Assembly: GCA_037176705.1 (NCBI GenBank) | Contig: CM073898.1 | Span: 22,056,488 to 22,120,487, forward strand | Length of the DNA: 64,000 nt | Source of the DNA: Molossus alvarezi | Taxonomy: Eukaryota > Chordata > Mammalia > Chiroptera > Molossidae | Direction: 5' to 3' | Part shown: positions 1 to 10,430 of the stretch, in pieces | Position numbering within the stretch: the stretch's first letter is position 1 | How the letters are laid out: every line of letters begins with the position of its first letter | Notes under the pieces: generated by a model | Databases searched by the model: none | Told to the model about the DNA's origin: nothing | Seen by the model: the letters and a program-made list of their open reading frames with translations, nothing else | Made by a program: the position numbers and the translations under genes

Positions 1-11
1 TTCCCTTTCTT

Positions 12-235
12 CCTTTTTTTAAATTTTTTTTTCTTTATTGATTTTAGAGAGAAAGTAAGGGAGAGGGAAAGATAGATAGAAACATTGATGAGAGAGAACA
101 TTGATTGGCCGCCTCCTGCATGCCCCCCACTGGAGATCTGGCCCACAGCCTGGGCATGTGCCCTGACCGGGAATCGAACCAGCGACCTCTTGGTGTATGG
201 GTTGACACTCAACCACTGAGCCACACTGGCTGGGC
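12..235 (-). mobile_element. Ves-type tRNA-derived SINE
   Basis: Read on the minus strand it starts with a tRNA-like head (box A near 222-235, box B near 170-185), passes through the 'AAACATTGATGAGAGAGAA' body and ends in an A-rich tail, seen here as T-runs at 14-45. A duplication TTCCCTTTCTT lies at 1-11 and 240-250. The left copy touches the window edge, so the duplication may extend further. This is the body type without the ATCCTCACC tail block. Non-autonomous, mobilised by L1; no coding capacity. A short open frame inside it has no meaning. Confidence 0.92.
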
Positions 236-250
236 ACTCTTCCCTTTCTT

Positions 251-1035
251 TACACAGTCTCTACTCAGATTCATAGTTAGCAAAAGCTTCTCTCCTGCCA
301 AATATATTTTCTCCTCTTCATTCCTGAATCATGTTATCTAAATCCTTTGAGATCTTCACTGATGATATTCTCTTTCACTTGCATTTCAATGCACTGCAGT
401 CTCTCTTCTTTCCTTATCTGCTAAAATACGTGGATGTCTTCATTTTCTCATCACCTCATTTATTTACTGGATCCGTGCAATCAGAAGCTCACCTATCCCA
501 ACTCTTCTACTAAAATTGCACTCTCAAAGACTCTGGTGATATCCTGGTTACCCAACTGAGAACCTTAGCTCTGCACCCGTGTTAACCCTGTTATCAGTGA
601 TTGAAGTCTCACCTTCTTTGATTTCCTCCCTCTGCCGGGATTGCCCTGAACTGTCTTCTGTGGGTTCTGTGTTCAGTTGCCTTGGCCTTTTCTGCTCTTC
701 AGAGACATTCTCGCTCCTGCCTCAGTGGCTTTGTCCTTGCCATTCCTTGGCCCAGAATGCTCTGCTTGGGATTTCCATGCATGTCTCTGCTCAATGTCTC
801 TTTCTTGGTGAGGCTGTGTTTAACACTCTAAATGGCATTCCTCCTCTTTAACACACTGCATCATCTTCCCGGTACCTTTCCGCTTGCGTCATAGCACTTC
901 CCATTGCCTTAGTTACTTTGCTGCGCTCTGTTCCTTCCTCCTCATTTATATCTTTGATAATAGGGATAGTTTCCATCTTTCCATCTCGTCATTGTTTTAT
1001 TCTTTTATTCACAATGCAAAGAAACAAGTAATATG
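251..1035 (+). mobile_element. L2 LINE 3' remnant
   Basis: Pyrimidine-rich sequence with the degenerate L2 3' order: 'CTTGGCCCAGAATGCTCTGC' near 750, 'CACTTCCCATTGCC' near 895 and 'TTTATATCTTTGATAATAGGG' near 945. The distal part (about 720-1000) is the stronger match; 251-700 is assigned by continuity. L2 is an ancient mammalian LINE, immobile today. No intact reading frame remains. Confidence 0.6.
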
Positions 1036-1083
1036 CGGAAATTCTTAGTACATATTGATAAACACATAAATGGACCACTAGGC

Positions 1084-1188
1084 CCTTCCTTCCTTCCTTC
1101 CTTCCTTCCTTCCTTCCTTCCTTCCTTCCTTCCTTCCTTCCTTCCTTCCTTCCTTCCTTCCTCCCTTCCTTCCTTCCTCCCTTCCTTC
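1084..1188. repeat. (CCTT)n tetranucleotide microsatellite
   Basis: About 25 uninterrupted or nearly uninterrupted CCTT units, with two CCTC variants near the 3' end. All purines lie on one strand, so it can form triplex DNA and is likely length-polymorphic. The Lys-Glu-Gly-Arg and Pro-Ser-Phe-Leu frames across it are translation artefacts of a 4-bp repeat. Confidence 0.97.
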
Positions 1189-1199
1189 TTCATTCTTCA

Positions 1200-1819
1200 T
1201 TATAAAAAACATTATATTCAAATTATTTTCTTCTAAACAAATACTGGATGTAAGATAAACAAGCCAGCTAAACTATGTAAATGCACCCCCTGACCTTGGT
1301 TCCTTCCTAATTTGTCTTTACACTAGCATGTTTTGGGTTAATGCTCACATGTAAATGTATGCTCTTGTACTGTCTCTGTTTATAATTTCCTTCCCTCACT
1401 GAGTGAGTTAGTTAGACAGCTGCTCCTGCACGCGCACTCAGTGCTGACTGTTCGGCAGTTGTTCCTGGTGCCAGGCACCAGGGCCGCAGAGATGAGCTGG
1501 GCCTCTCTGAGGGCGGCGTTCACAGTCGATCGCCCGACAGTTTATCGTTTAATGGGCACAGATAGACGTGTAAAAATTAAACGTATTAGAAAAAGTATAT
1601 ATTTATGGGTTGTACAGCTTGAACTAGGAGCAGGAAACAGAAGACTTTGCTGTTATTTGTAACAAAGAACACCATAAGCTGAGAGCATGTCATGTTCAAC
1701 TTCATTAATAAGAACAAGTCCTTCCAATCACCTCTACAAATATTAAAATGGAGAGACTTTCTGTTCCACTAGTTAATATGGTTTCCACTAGGAACTTCCC
1801 ATCAACTTAGAGAGTCATT
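1200..1819. other. Unassigned DNA with a small CpG-bearing patch
   Basis: No repeat family or exon recognised. The stretch 1425-1570 is more CpG-rich than its AT-rich surroundings (CACGCGCAC, GGGCGGCGTT, GTCGATCGCCCGAC). It overlaps a 73-codon open frame starting at 1441 that matches no protein I know. Confidence 0.5.
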
Positions 1820-2055
1820 AATGCAGTGGTTAAATGATTAGTCGTTTGGATCAAACTCCCTAGTTTTAAATCCTGGCCTATGCTCTCTATTGGACAAATG
1901 TTTGGTTTTGCCTCAATTTTCTCATCTGTCAAATAAAGGTAGTAATAATAGTAATAATAACAATACCTTATTATTATGCAAATCCAAATAGTTAATGTGC
2001 TATAAATATCCAAACACGGTTTAGCATCTAGTGAGCACTCAATAAATATTAACTG
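1820..2055 (+). mobile_element. MIR SINE, near full length
   Basis: Contains in order the degenerate MIR landmarks: a 5' tRNA-derived part ('GCAGTGGTTAAATG'), the 'CCTCAATTTTCTCATCTGTC' block at about 1911 and the 3' 'GAGCACTCAATAAATATTAA' end near 2033. A run of AAT units at 1943-1975 expands the usual 'GGTAATAATA' segment. Ancient mammalian SINE, heavily diverged. Confidence 0.8.
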
Positions 2056-2799
2056 TTCACAATTGATTCTGCACTACCAGACAGATTATTGAATTCCACA
2101 AACCAGAAACAACGCACATGGTGTTTTATAAACATACATTTACATAAGTTCACAGTTTTAGTTTTAGTGGTTTCCTCAATGAGATTTACCCTTTCAGTTG
2201 CTCCATCTCTCAACACTATTACATGTTCCATGCTTCAGAGTCCCCGACACCCCTGAGAGACTTTTCATCCAAGGCCACTTCATGGAGAAGGGCCTGCCAT
2301 GTTTCCCTAGATAGCCATGGGCGAAGGGCTATGATCTCGCCAGGGAATGCTGCTCACCTCCTAATTACATCTTTCCTTTCGGCAGGTGCAGTCTCTTCTA
2401 TTACATTTTTATTCTCAGCACCTGCTTGTTATGTAACTGTCTCTGTAGAACACATCTGCTTTTCTCTCGTTCTTTCTTTGCAAGCCACTTAAAGCTTTCA
2501 TATTTTTAAGAAGCTGCGAAAAACTTTTTTTGTTGTTGTTGTTTTGTTTGAAAACTGGAATCTCAAGAGCACTCAGTCAATAAATCGTTCAATAATCTTT
2601 AAGGCCTAGAACAACAACAAAACTGCAGACAACAATCAGATTCTTCTTAGCTCATACCACACAGACTCCTCTGTAATGTTTTGTTAGTTGCAAGATAGTG
2701 TTAGGAGGTGAATGCTGAAGGAGACGGCTTTAAAGGAATCTTCACCAACAGTTACACCTCTCTCCCTTCTAGGTCTGAGTTGTTTGATGAATCTGGTAA
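2056..2799. other. Unassigned DNA
   Basis: No recognisable repeat or exon. An open frame of 89 codons at 2223-2492 has no recognisable domain, and nothing nearby suggests a splice-bounded exon. A GTT-rich simple run lies at 2529-2550. Confidence 0.5.
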
Positions 2800-2935
2800 T
2801 GACAACACTACATATTTCTATAACACTTAACGGGCACTCAGGCGCCTCACAGACATGATCTCATTTGATCCTCACAACCAGCGGTGAGATAAGCCTTCTT
2901 ATCACCTTCACCAGCTGCTCTTCTTTTCTTTGAAT
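2800..2935 (-). mobile_element. MIR SINE fragment
   Basis: The antisense MIR core 'CTCATTTGATCCTCACAACC' is at about 2862, followed by a degenerate 'GTGAGATAAG' segment. Old and truncated. Confidence 0.7.
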
Positions 2936-3224
2936 ATCTTTTCGATGGAGAAACCATTTTTCCTACAGCAGGCAGGTGCATAGACAGACACCCTTTCGGA
3001 TCTCATTATCCTTATCTGGAGCCTCCCCATCCACTCTCCCTGACCTTCCCAGCTGGCTCTGCTCAATGAGCACCCCTCCTAAAGGTCCAGTGCTTCTTAA
3101 GATATTAGCATTACAGAGATTTATAAAAAATACCACTTTGTGTCTGAGTCTTCCTTTACATCTATTGCAACAGAATTGCAAGATGGGAAGTGCCCAGGCA
3201 GTGGCCTTTTTTAAAAAAAAAAGC

Positions 3225-3275
3225 TTTGGGGTAATTTTTAGCAGGTAGCAAGGTCTGAGAACCACTGCTATAGAT
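3225..3275. mobile_element. Possible hAT (MER5-like) terminal fragment
   Basis: The sequence ending 'TCTGAGAACCACTGC' at about 3257-3271 resembles the terminal inverted repeat of MER5/Charlie hAT elements. Only one end is visible, so this is tentative. Confidence 0.35.
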
Positions 3276-3479
3276 GCTCAGAGCTGTGGTCCCCAGAGAT
3301 GGAAAGCAATTCAGGTTCAATATTCCAAAGATGAAACCTTTATAAACTAGCCATTATTATCCTCAGTGGGTTTTATTTTAAGATAGTTTCCTATTTCATA
3401 ACAATAAAATAAAGTTCACATATATGTTGCATTATAATTAAAGTATTTCCAGATGTATTATTTCTCAATAAGATTCTAT

Positions 3480-3585
3480 TTTAGACACATGATTACATCT
3501 CATTTTGTAGTAATGGAGGCTCAGAGAGGTTAGATTTCGGTTGCAGATTGTGAAGCGAGTATGTGGTGGGGGAGAGGGGACAGAG
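3480..3585 (-). mobile_element. MIR SINE fragment
   Basis: 'GGAGGCTCAGAGAGGTTAGA' at about 3516, then 'GATTGTGAAGCGAGT', matches the antisense MIR block that normally reads as gaggctcagagaggttaagt. Truncated. Confidence 0.65.
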
Positions 3586-3629
3586 GCTATCTAGGTGTTC
3601 TGACTTCTGACTTGATGAACTCTCCTTGT

Positions 3630-3790
3630 CCTTGCTATTCATGGTGTGGTCCACAGGTCCACAGGAAGCTGGTTAAAAATACAGAATCCCAGGCTCCACC
3701 CAGATATTGAATCAGGAGCTGAATTTTAACAATTATCCAGGGCGTTTGGATTCTCATTAAGGTTTGAAATGCCTGCCTTGTACCCAGCTG
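3630..3790 (+). mobile_element. MER5-like hAT-Charlie MITE
   Basis: 'GCTGGTTAAAAATACAGAAT', 'CCAGGCTCCACCCAGA' and 'AATCAGGAGCTGAATTTTAA' match the internal order of MER5A. Both termini are eroded. Non-autonomous ancient DNA transposon. Confidence 0.75.
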
Positions 3791-4874
3791 CCTCTTGGAA
3801 TTTTTAGTGCTCTATTTCATGGTGTGTTTGAATAAACATGTTGCATATATTGATGTCACGAGGGATACTTTTTCAGAACTGTTGCCTATAGTTCCCCTTT
3901 GAAGTTTATTTTCTAGTCTTCTCGCTGTGACTCGAGGCATTTTTCCTCCAGCTCTCTTACTGGCCTGGAAATGAATCTCTGATCATTTTCTGCTGCTTTG
4001 AATTTTGCAGGTACAAGAGCTATGGAGGACCCTGGGAGGGTTGATGTTGCTTTTTCTTTTTTACTGTCATAATTTTCCTTCTTTTCTGAGCCAGTGGGTA
4101 TAACCTAGGAAAAATCCAATCAGACTCCTATTAAAATGTAGATTTTCAGTGGATCTTGCTGAACTCTTGTTCCTTATTATCATCACTCAGAGTTCATAAG
4201 ACGACTTCAGGGATCCCATGCAGTAACATCTTTCCTAATAGGTATTCTCTCCACAAACTTCAGTTGAAAGGTTCCTGGTGGCACGCATTTTGCTTTGCTG
4301 AGCCCTACACTACTTCTCCACGCTTCCCTAATGAGTTCTGAACCTGGAGAAGTTTAAGAAAAGACAGGAAGAACTCTTCTGGAGGCTGCAACTCCAAGAC
4401 TGAGGCTCGCTCATGGATACAGCATTTTAAATAAATAAACAGGTGGTTTTAAGGATCTAAGTCTCCACGGAAGGGTCACAGCAGCGTGGGAAGCAGCCCT
4501 GACAGCTGGTCTCGCGATTCACTGCGTAGTGTCTGCAACACACCAACCACTCTGGGCTACAATCACTTCCCTGCCTCTTCGTATCTGTCTCCACCCCAGC
4601 ATTTCCCCAGACTCATAAGTTAATGACTTCGTGCTCTTTTTGGGGAAGAAAATACGTAAGCCCCAGTTATGATCCTAAAGTTAACTTGTGCCATTCCTTG
4701 GAGGAGGGAATGTATGGATGCCACCGTATGTTTACTGTGTGAAAGTAGACTGAGTATAGCTAAATGCATGCAAGAGACACACAAATGTATATCACATATT
4801 TAAAAATACAAACGAAACAAAACAAAATATAAACTGGTCCTCATTTAAATTCCTATCACTCTTTCTTTATGGCT
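3791..4874. other. Unassigned DNA
   Basis: No repeat or exon recognised in about 1.1 kb. Composition is ordinary and no long convincing open frame is present. Confidence 0.5.
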
Positions 4875-5000
4875 CTCATAGAACATTTGCATTTCCCTTG
4901 TGTTACAGCACATTTATTCTCTGTACTTGATTATTATGAGCTGCTGGAAATGTGTTTATGTTTCCTAAGGCGCCTAGTTCAGTGCTTTTGCTGTAGCACT
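4875..5000 (+). mobile_element. L2 3'-end fragment
   Basis: 'GTGTTACAGCACATTTATTC', then 'GATTATTATGAGCTGCTGG', then 'GGCGCCTAGTTCAGTGCTTT' follow the order of the L2 3' terminus. A short MIR-like piece ('GTTTCTCATCTGTAAAAGG' near 5138) lies downstream. Confidence 0.55.
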
Positions 5001-5169
5001 GACTGTCATCGGAGTCGATGCATATATCAAATTAAATAATGGGGGAGAGAAGAAATATGAGTCAGAGCTTTTGGGTTCTATTCAGACACTGCGGAGAAAG
5101 ACAAACTGGAGAGAGCAATAAATATCCCTGGGCTTTGTTTCTCATCTGTAAAAGGTGGACATGAGAAGG

Positions 5170-5799
5170 AAAGATCTTTCCAATTCTTTCTCATGCAACA
5201 GTTTTAGCATTCTGAGTTGGAGTTGGGTGAGACAGCCAAGTAGCGAAGTCCAGATGAAATCTCAGTGCTGATATTGCAGTTACAGATATGTTTTAGAGAG
5301 TCATAGCACATGGGTCATAGTTAAAGAGAGGATGAGATCTCACAGAAAGTATGTGGAGTAAGAAACGGTTTAAGGTGGGACTCCTGTCAACTAGCCGGCA
5401 CAGGACAGATGGATGGAGAGAAGCCTGTGACTACTGATAGGTGATGCAGATATGTGGAAGGAAGAGCCACAAAGAGGGTGGTCAGAGAGGCCTCACCTCT
5501 CCTCCCATGGGAAGGAGCCTTGCAGGTTTTGTACTTGCAGTTTTGCTGGGTAGTTGTGTCTGAAGGATGTGACAACCCAGTTGTACCTCCTCAGTATTGC
5601 TTGACTCTCCATCCCCCCGGAGCAGTGGGGGACACAACGTGGTCTGGGTTCCCATGCCTTGTTTACTTGTATTCATTGTTGTATATTAAACTTTCACCAA
5701 TAATATCATTTAAAAAATAATAAATGTTAAAATCTTTGCTTTGCGAAAGTGTAGTATAAAGCCCAAACTCATTTGTAGGGCATATGACGACCTTCATTG
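5170..5799. other. Unassigned DNA
   Basis: No recognised repeat or exon. Two overlapping open frames of 62-88 codons on opposite strands around 5387-5720 have no recognisable domain and look like chance. Confidence 0.5.
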
Positions 5800-6075
5800 T
5801 TTTCGTCTAAGGGGTTTTTCATTCAGCCTTTGTCAGGTTCATGTTCTTCCAGACCCAGTTTCTTCCTCTTTCAATGTCAGATGATTGTCAGTTCACAAGT
5901 ATGACATGCTCTTCTGTCCTACTGTGCCTTCGATTATTCTGTCTTGCTACCTCACTTTTTCTTTCTTTCTTGGCAAATGTCTATTCAGTGTTCAAGCATT
6001 TCCTTTCTGGGTTGCCCCTCCTTGTAATCATTTTGTGGCTCTCACATTTGTCCCAGTAGCACTTTGCACATGTAG
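5800..6075 (+). mobile_element. L2 LINE fragment
   Basis: The pyrimidine-rich tract ends in 'GTCCCAGTAGCACTTTGCAC' at 6049-6068, the usual L2 segment before the 3' terminus. It stops where the DNA transposon at 6076 begins, so it was probably interrupted by that element. Confidence 0.5.
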
Positions 6076-6462
6076 GTCAGACGGTCACCAACTTATGAAA
6101 GTTCAACTTTTTATTATTATATTTTTACTTTATGATGGTGTGAATGCACTACACATTTAGTAGAAACCATCCTTTGAATTTTGATCATTTCCTGGGCTAG
6201 CGATGCACAGTACAATACTCCCTTGTGATGCTGGACAGCAGCCCTGAGCCACAGCTTCAATTAGCCATAACTTCACGAGGGTTGGCAGTCAGTACTCTAC
6301 AGTGTACCGTGTTGCCAGTATTTTTTGGATGCTCTCAGGTAGGCTAGGCTAAGCTATTATGCTCCGTAGGTTAGGTGTATTAAGTATGTTTTACTTACAA
6401 TATTTTTATCTTACGATGGGTTTATTGGATCATAATGCCATCATAATTTGAGGAACATTGTA
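6076..6462. mobile_element. Tigger-like DNA transposon relic
   Basis: The block 'GTAGGCTAGGCTAAGCTATT' at 6340-6359, followed by 'TAGGTTAGGTGTATTAAGTA', is characteristic of a widespread mammalian non-autonomous element of Tc1/mariner (Tigger) affinity. Ends are roughly inverted ('GTCACCAACTTATGAAAGTT' and 'GATGGGTTTATTGGATCATA'). No transposase frame. The family name is from memory. Confidence 0.65.
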
Positions 6463-6479
6463 CTCTCCTGGTTTTCTTT

Positions 6480-7098
6480 CTACACCAGTGGCTACCCTGT
6501 ACCCTTCTCATATTACTGGTATAGCTTCCTCCTCTCAAACATTATATTTAGAAATTCCTCAAGGCTTGGTTCTACACTTTCATTATTTTCATATTTTCTC
6601 TTAAGCAGACATACACACCACTAACTTTACTAGCCACCATAGACACATGGCTTGGATGATGTATGTATCTGCCAAAACCTTTACTCCATACTTTGGGCAC
6701 ATGTAGGCAACTAATTACTTGCCATTGTGGGGAGGGGAGTGTCTCAAAGGCACTTCAAACTCAACTTGGTCAAACTAAACTGGTGATTGTACTCCCCCAA
6801 AACGTCCTATTTCTTTGTTTTCTATTTCATTGAAGAGCTCAATTATCCACTTACTAGTACAAACAAACAAACAAACTAGAACTCCTCTTTTTTAACCATT
6901 TTTTTCTTTTTTCATATCAAAGCTGCTACCACTAAATCTCCTAACTGGTACCTGACTCATCCATCTTCGCTGTAAGTGTGGAATACCCTAGTCCGAGCTA
7001 CCAGTCTTACTCAAATATTATGAAATGCTACCGTCTTCGCCTATGCACATTTCCTCTTACTTCTGGACAGTTCTTATCCACACAGCACATGATGTGGA
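6480..7098 (+). mobile_element. L2 LINE, upstream part of a disrupted copy
   Basis: 'CTTCAAACTCAACTTGGTCA' at 6753-6772, then 'TCCTAACTGGTACCTGACTC' near 6938, follow the L2 ORF2 3' coding order in plus orientation. The element seems to resume at 7752 after an inserted hAT element. Many stops; dead copy. Confidence 0.6.
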
Positions 7099-7750
7099 AT
7101 AGCCATTCTCAAACTGTCATTTGGGAATCTATTCAGGGGATTCCACAAAATTAAAATTATTTTTTTAATATTACCACAACTGTTTTACTTTCCTTCTCTC
7201 TCAATGGACTGCCATTTTCCATGGCAACCTGACCTGTGATATTGCAGCAGAATAAATATAGAGGCTGATGTGTGAATCCAGTTGTCTTCAATTAGCGCAA
7301 ATATCAGAGCAACTTGCAAAGTCATAAAACACATGTCACTTTTCTCACCAATTGATGGACAATTGTTTTTAAATAAAATCATGAAATTCATGTTAACATT
7401 TAATAAACTTATTTTTGTTATTTTATTTTTTTTAATCTTTATTGTTGAGAGTATTACAGAAGTCCCTCATTTTCCCCCAGTAGCGCCCCACCACCCAGTC
7501 CCCACCCACTCCAGGCCTTCACTGCGCTATTGTCTGTGTCCATGAATTATGCACGTATGTTCTCTGGTTATTCTCTTCCTGCCCCCATTCCTTCTGAGAT
7601 TTGAATACTGAAAAAAATTTCTCAGGTCCAATGACAAAATAGTAAGTACTAATTAATACAATGCACATATAAGTAAAAGCTCTTTGGAGTTCTTGGTAAC
7701 TTTAAAGAGAGTAAGGAGTTCCTAAAACTAAGACATTTGAGAACCACTGG
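7099..7750. mobile_element. hAT DNA transposon relic with an inserted L1 3' end
   Basis: Terminal sequences are inverted: 'CCATTCTCAAACTG' near 7103 and 'TTTGAGAACCACTGG' at 7736-7750. These are the typical hAT/Charlie termini. No 8-bp target duplication could be aligned. An L1 3' fragment interrupts it at 7425-7600. No transposase frame. Confidence 0.6.
7425..7600 (-). mobile_element. L1 3'-UTR fragment
   Basis: On the minus strand it reads 'GACACAGACAATAGCGCAGT', 'AAGGCCTGGAGTGGG' and 'GTAATACTCTCAACAATAAA' before an A-rich end (T-run at 7421-7437). The copy at 13476-13685 has the same 3' layout, so both belong to one L1 subfamily, distinct from that of the 17-kb and 26-kb copies. Confidence 0.75.
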
Positions 7751-7751
7751 C

Positions 7752-8450
7752 CTAGATGGACATCCATGGCCTGGCTACTACCTAACTTTCCAAATTTACC
7801 TTCCTCTACACCATACCTCTCCTTTCCTACTCCAGCGACCCTGACTTCTTAGTCCCAGTTCTTGCCTTCTTCCCTTCCAATGCAGGTCATTCTGCCAGAA
7901 ACTCTTTCCCACCCTCTTTAACCAGTCAACCTGAAGTCATTGTTCAGATTTTTTTTTATCCTCACCTGAGGACATTTTTCCATTTTGTTGTTCAGATAGA
8001 GTGGAAGGGAGAGAGAGAGAGAGAGAAACATCGATGTGAAAGGGACACACTGAATGGCTGCCGCCTGCACAACCCAACCAGGGCGGGGGACAAGCTGCAA
8101 CGGAGGTACATGCCCTTAGCGGGAACTGAACCCGGGTCTCTCGGGACCACAGGCCGACGCTCTAACCGCTGAGCAAAACCGGCCAGGGCCATTGTTCAGA
8201 TTTCATCACCTCAGTTGTCATTTCCTTAGGCAAGCCTTCCCTAATTTCCTCGGTTGGGTCAAATTTACCATTTTAGGATCTGATAGTATTTGTACCTCTT
8301 ATTCATTGCTATGATTATAATAATACATTTTTCCTGTCTATTTATTGTCTAAAGGCCCACTAAGTAAAAATGCCATGATATCAGAAACCAAGTCTGTTCT
8401 TGTTCCACACTGAAGCTCTGGTGCTTAGTATATAGTATCTGTGAAAGAAT
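7752..8450 (+). mobile_element. L2 LINE, downstream part of a disrupted copy
   Basis: 'GACATCCATGGCCTGGCTAC' at 7759, 'TTCTGCCAGAAACTCTTTCC' near 7890, 'GCAAGCCTTCCCTAATTTCC' near 8231 and 'CTGAAGCTCTGGTGCTTAGT' near 8411 follow L2 order. Interrupted by the SINE at 7951-8189. Probably the continuation of the L2 at 6480-7098. Confidence 0.75.
7951..8189 (-). mobile_element. Ves-type SINE, long body with ATCCTCACC tail
   Basis: Flanked by the TSD CATTGTTCAGATT (7938-7950 and 8190-8202). On the minus strand: head 'GCCCTGGCCGGTTTTGCTCA', B box 'GGTTCAGTTCC', the 'TCGATGTTTCTC' body, then 'ATGTCCTCAGGTGAGGAT' before the A-tail. Inserted into an L2. Box A has TTTTGCTCA instead of TTTGGCTCA. Confidence 0.95.
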
Positions 8451-8727
8451 AAGATATTCATAATATATACAGCACCCATGAAATGAATAAAATATGGAGT
8501 TATGCTATAGGCACAAAAGTAGTTCTAAAACATGTAGTGTAACAAAAGGTAGAAGTAAAATACAAAAATAAAATCAAGAGATTCTCAAGGTAAGTAAGAA
8601 TCTCACAAGGACTGAGGCATAAAGAAAGTAGGCTAATGACTCATCCAGAGGGAAAATGAGGCGAGAAAGGCCCAGGGACAGAAAAGCACCAATTGGAAAA
8701 CTATCTTTATCAAGAAGTGAGAGTCCC
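8451..8727. other. Unassigned DNA
   Basis: AT-rich, no recognised repeat or exon. Confidence 0.5.
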
Positions 8728-9252
8728 GTTGACACTGGAACATCACAGGGGTCAGCGGTACCAAGGCCCACACAGTGGAAAATCTACATGTAACTTTTTT
8801 TTAATTGACTTTTTAGAGAGAGGAAAGAGAGAGAGATAGAAACATCAATGTGAGAGAGAAACATCAATTGACTGCCTCCTGCACGCCCCCTACTGGGGAT
8901 CAAGCCCGCAAATTGGGCATGTGCCCTGACCGGGAATCCAACCGGGACCTTTCTGTCCACAGGACAATGCTCAATCCACTGAGCCACACCAGCTGGGCTA
9001 CATTCAACTTTTTATTACCCCAAAACTTAACTACTAGTGGCCTACTGTTGACAGGAAGCCTTACTGATAACATAAACAGCTGAGGAACACCTATTTTGCA
9101 TGTTATATGTTTTATATATTATATTCTGACAATAAAGTAAGCAAGAGAAAAGAAAATGTTATTGAGAAAATCCATTTATAGTATTTATTGAAAAAAAATA
9201 TCCTCATATAGCTAGACCTGCACAGTTCAAATCTGTTGTTCAAGGGTCAACT
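8728..9252 (-). mobile_element. DNA transposon with GTTGACCCTTGAACAAC-type termini, split by a SINE
   Basis: The left end 'GTTGACACTGGAACATCACA' (about 8729) is an inverted, diverged match of the right end 'TTGTTCAAGGGTCAACTGT' (about 9236-9254). Internal landmarks 'CTACTGTTGACAGGAAGCCT', 'GATAACATAAACAGCTGA' and 'CAATAAAGTAAGCAAGAGAA' are those of a widespread mammalian non-autonomous element of probable Tc1/mariner (Tigger) affinity. The SINE at 8799-8997 is inserted in it. No transposase frame. Confidence 0.75.
8799..8997 (-). mobile_element. Ves-type SINE
   Basis: Imperfect TSD CTACATGTAACTTTT (8784-8798) and CTACATTCAACTTTT (8998-9012). Body of the 'GCCTCCTGCACGCCCCCTAC' type without the ATCCTCACC tail. 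It lies inside the DNA transposon at 8728-9252, so it is younger than that element. Confidence 0.93.
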
Positions 9253-10235
9253 GTTTACTGAAGGGAGTAGTAAGAAATAAGATTAGAAAGATAATGCAAA
9301 GCCAAATGTTCAGGCCTTAGATGTTGACCTCAGGGATCTGAGCTCATAAACAGTGGGAGTCCATTAGTGCCTGTGGAAAGTGCTGGCAGGAAAATGGCGC
9401 ACTGGGGCACACTCACCCACGAGCGGTGTGCGAGGCCTGTCCGAGTAGTGGTGGGAAGCTGGTCGGGGGCCACCTGGACTTCTGCATAACATTCTGTTTT
9501 CATAGACCAGGGATGACTTACACGGTGCTGAGATAAAGATGTAAAAATCATAAGGTTCCCATAGAATGGCTTTCCTTCTCACAGTCTTCCAAGCTATTTC
9601 CTGAAGCCAAAGAGTGGACACTGGTGTTTTATGTCCGTGCCCAGTGGAACGGTTCTGGAAACTCACTTTTCTGTCGTGGTGGGTGTGATGCATGCTGACT
9701 CCCCTGTGTGACCTGATCCGGGCGTCTGGAATGGTGCACCTGGTCATGTGACATTTCACCCCTTCGCGGTGCATTCACCCGCTCTGTTGTAAATGTCTTC
9801 ACTCCAGATTGAATTTTTATGTACTTGGAATCATGTTGGAACCCAAACTCCAATAACTTGAACTAAAATGAAAGGTGAGATATGTTTTGTTTTTTTTTTC
9901 ATTTTCTCTTAAACAAGTTTATAGTCAGTTTGCCTCAAGGAATCACAGTAACAGTGAGCTGTAGAAATGAGTGTTCTACAGATAGAGCATGTAAGCTGAG
10001 TCTGTTTTAAAAATTGAACAGATGAGAACATGGAGCTTAGTGCCCTGGAACTTGGCTAATAATTTTTCATGTGAGCTTTCCCAGAGCAGTAAGTATGCAA
10101 AGTGTTATGGAAGTTCAGAGAGGCCAACAAAGAGAAATAAGACAGAACCTATATCCTGAGGATGCTTGTAGTCTGGCAGAATAGTGAGCTATACAAAGAA
10201 ATGATTATGATACGAAGCAGAATGGAATAGATGCT
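9253..10235. other. Unassigned block, CpG-bearing at 9370-9790
   Basis: No repeat family recognised. The part 9370-9790 has scattered CpGs (GAGCGGTGTGCGAGG, GATCCGGGCGTCTGG, CTTCGCGGTGC) in an otherwise AT-rich area. It contains a 136-codon minus-strand frame (9364-9774) and overlapping frames. The protein shows no known domain. It could be a decayed processed pseudogene, a 3'-UTR copy or an unlabelled old repeat. A T-run at 9886-9900 lies on the wrong side for a poly(A) tail of a minus-strand retrocopy. Confidence 0.4.
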
Positions 10236-10430
10236 AAAGCAACATGTAAATTTTATTGAGCATCTACTATGTGCCATGCATTTACTCATTTAATCCTCAA
10301 CACAACTTTTGGTGTAAGTACATTATTGCCCCCATTTTACAGATGGGTAAACTGGGGCATGAAAGTGTGTGTAGTAACCTGCTCAAGATAACGTAACTAG
10401 TAGGTGAGAGACCTTGAGTATATTTTTCAA
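10236..10430 (-). mobile_element. MIR SINE
   Basis: Antisense MIR, well preserved: 'TTGAGCATCTACTATGTGCC' at 10256-10275, 'CATTTAATCCTCAACACAAC', 'CCCCCATTTTACAGATGGGT' and 'CCTGCTCAAGATAACGTAAC'. Confidence 0.88.

Noticed and set aside
1005..1236. Open frames with Lys-Glu-Gly-Arg or Pro-Ser-Phe-Leu repeats
   Set aside because: They are translations of the CCTT microsatellite in two orientations.
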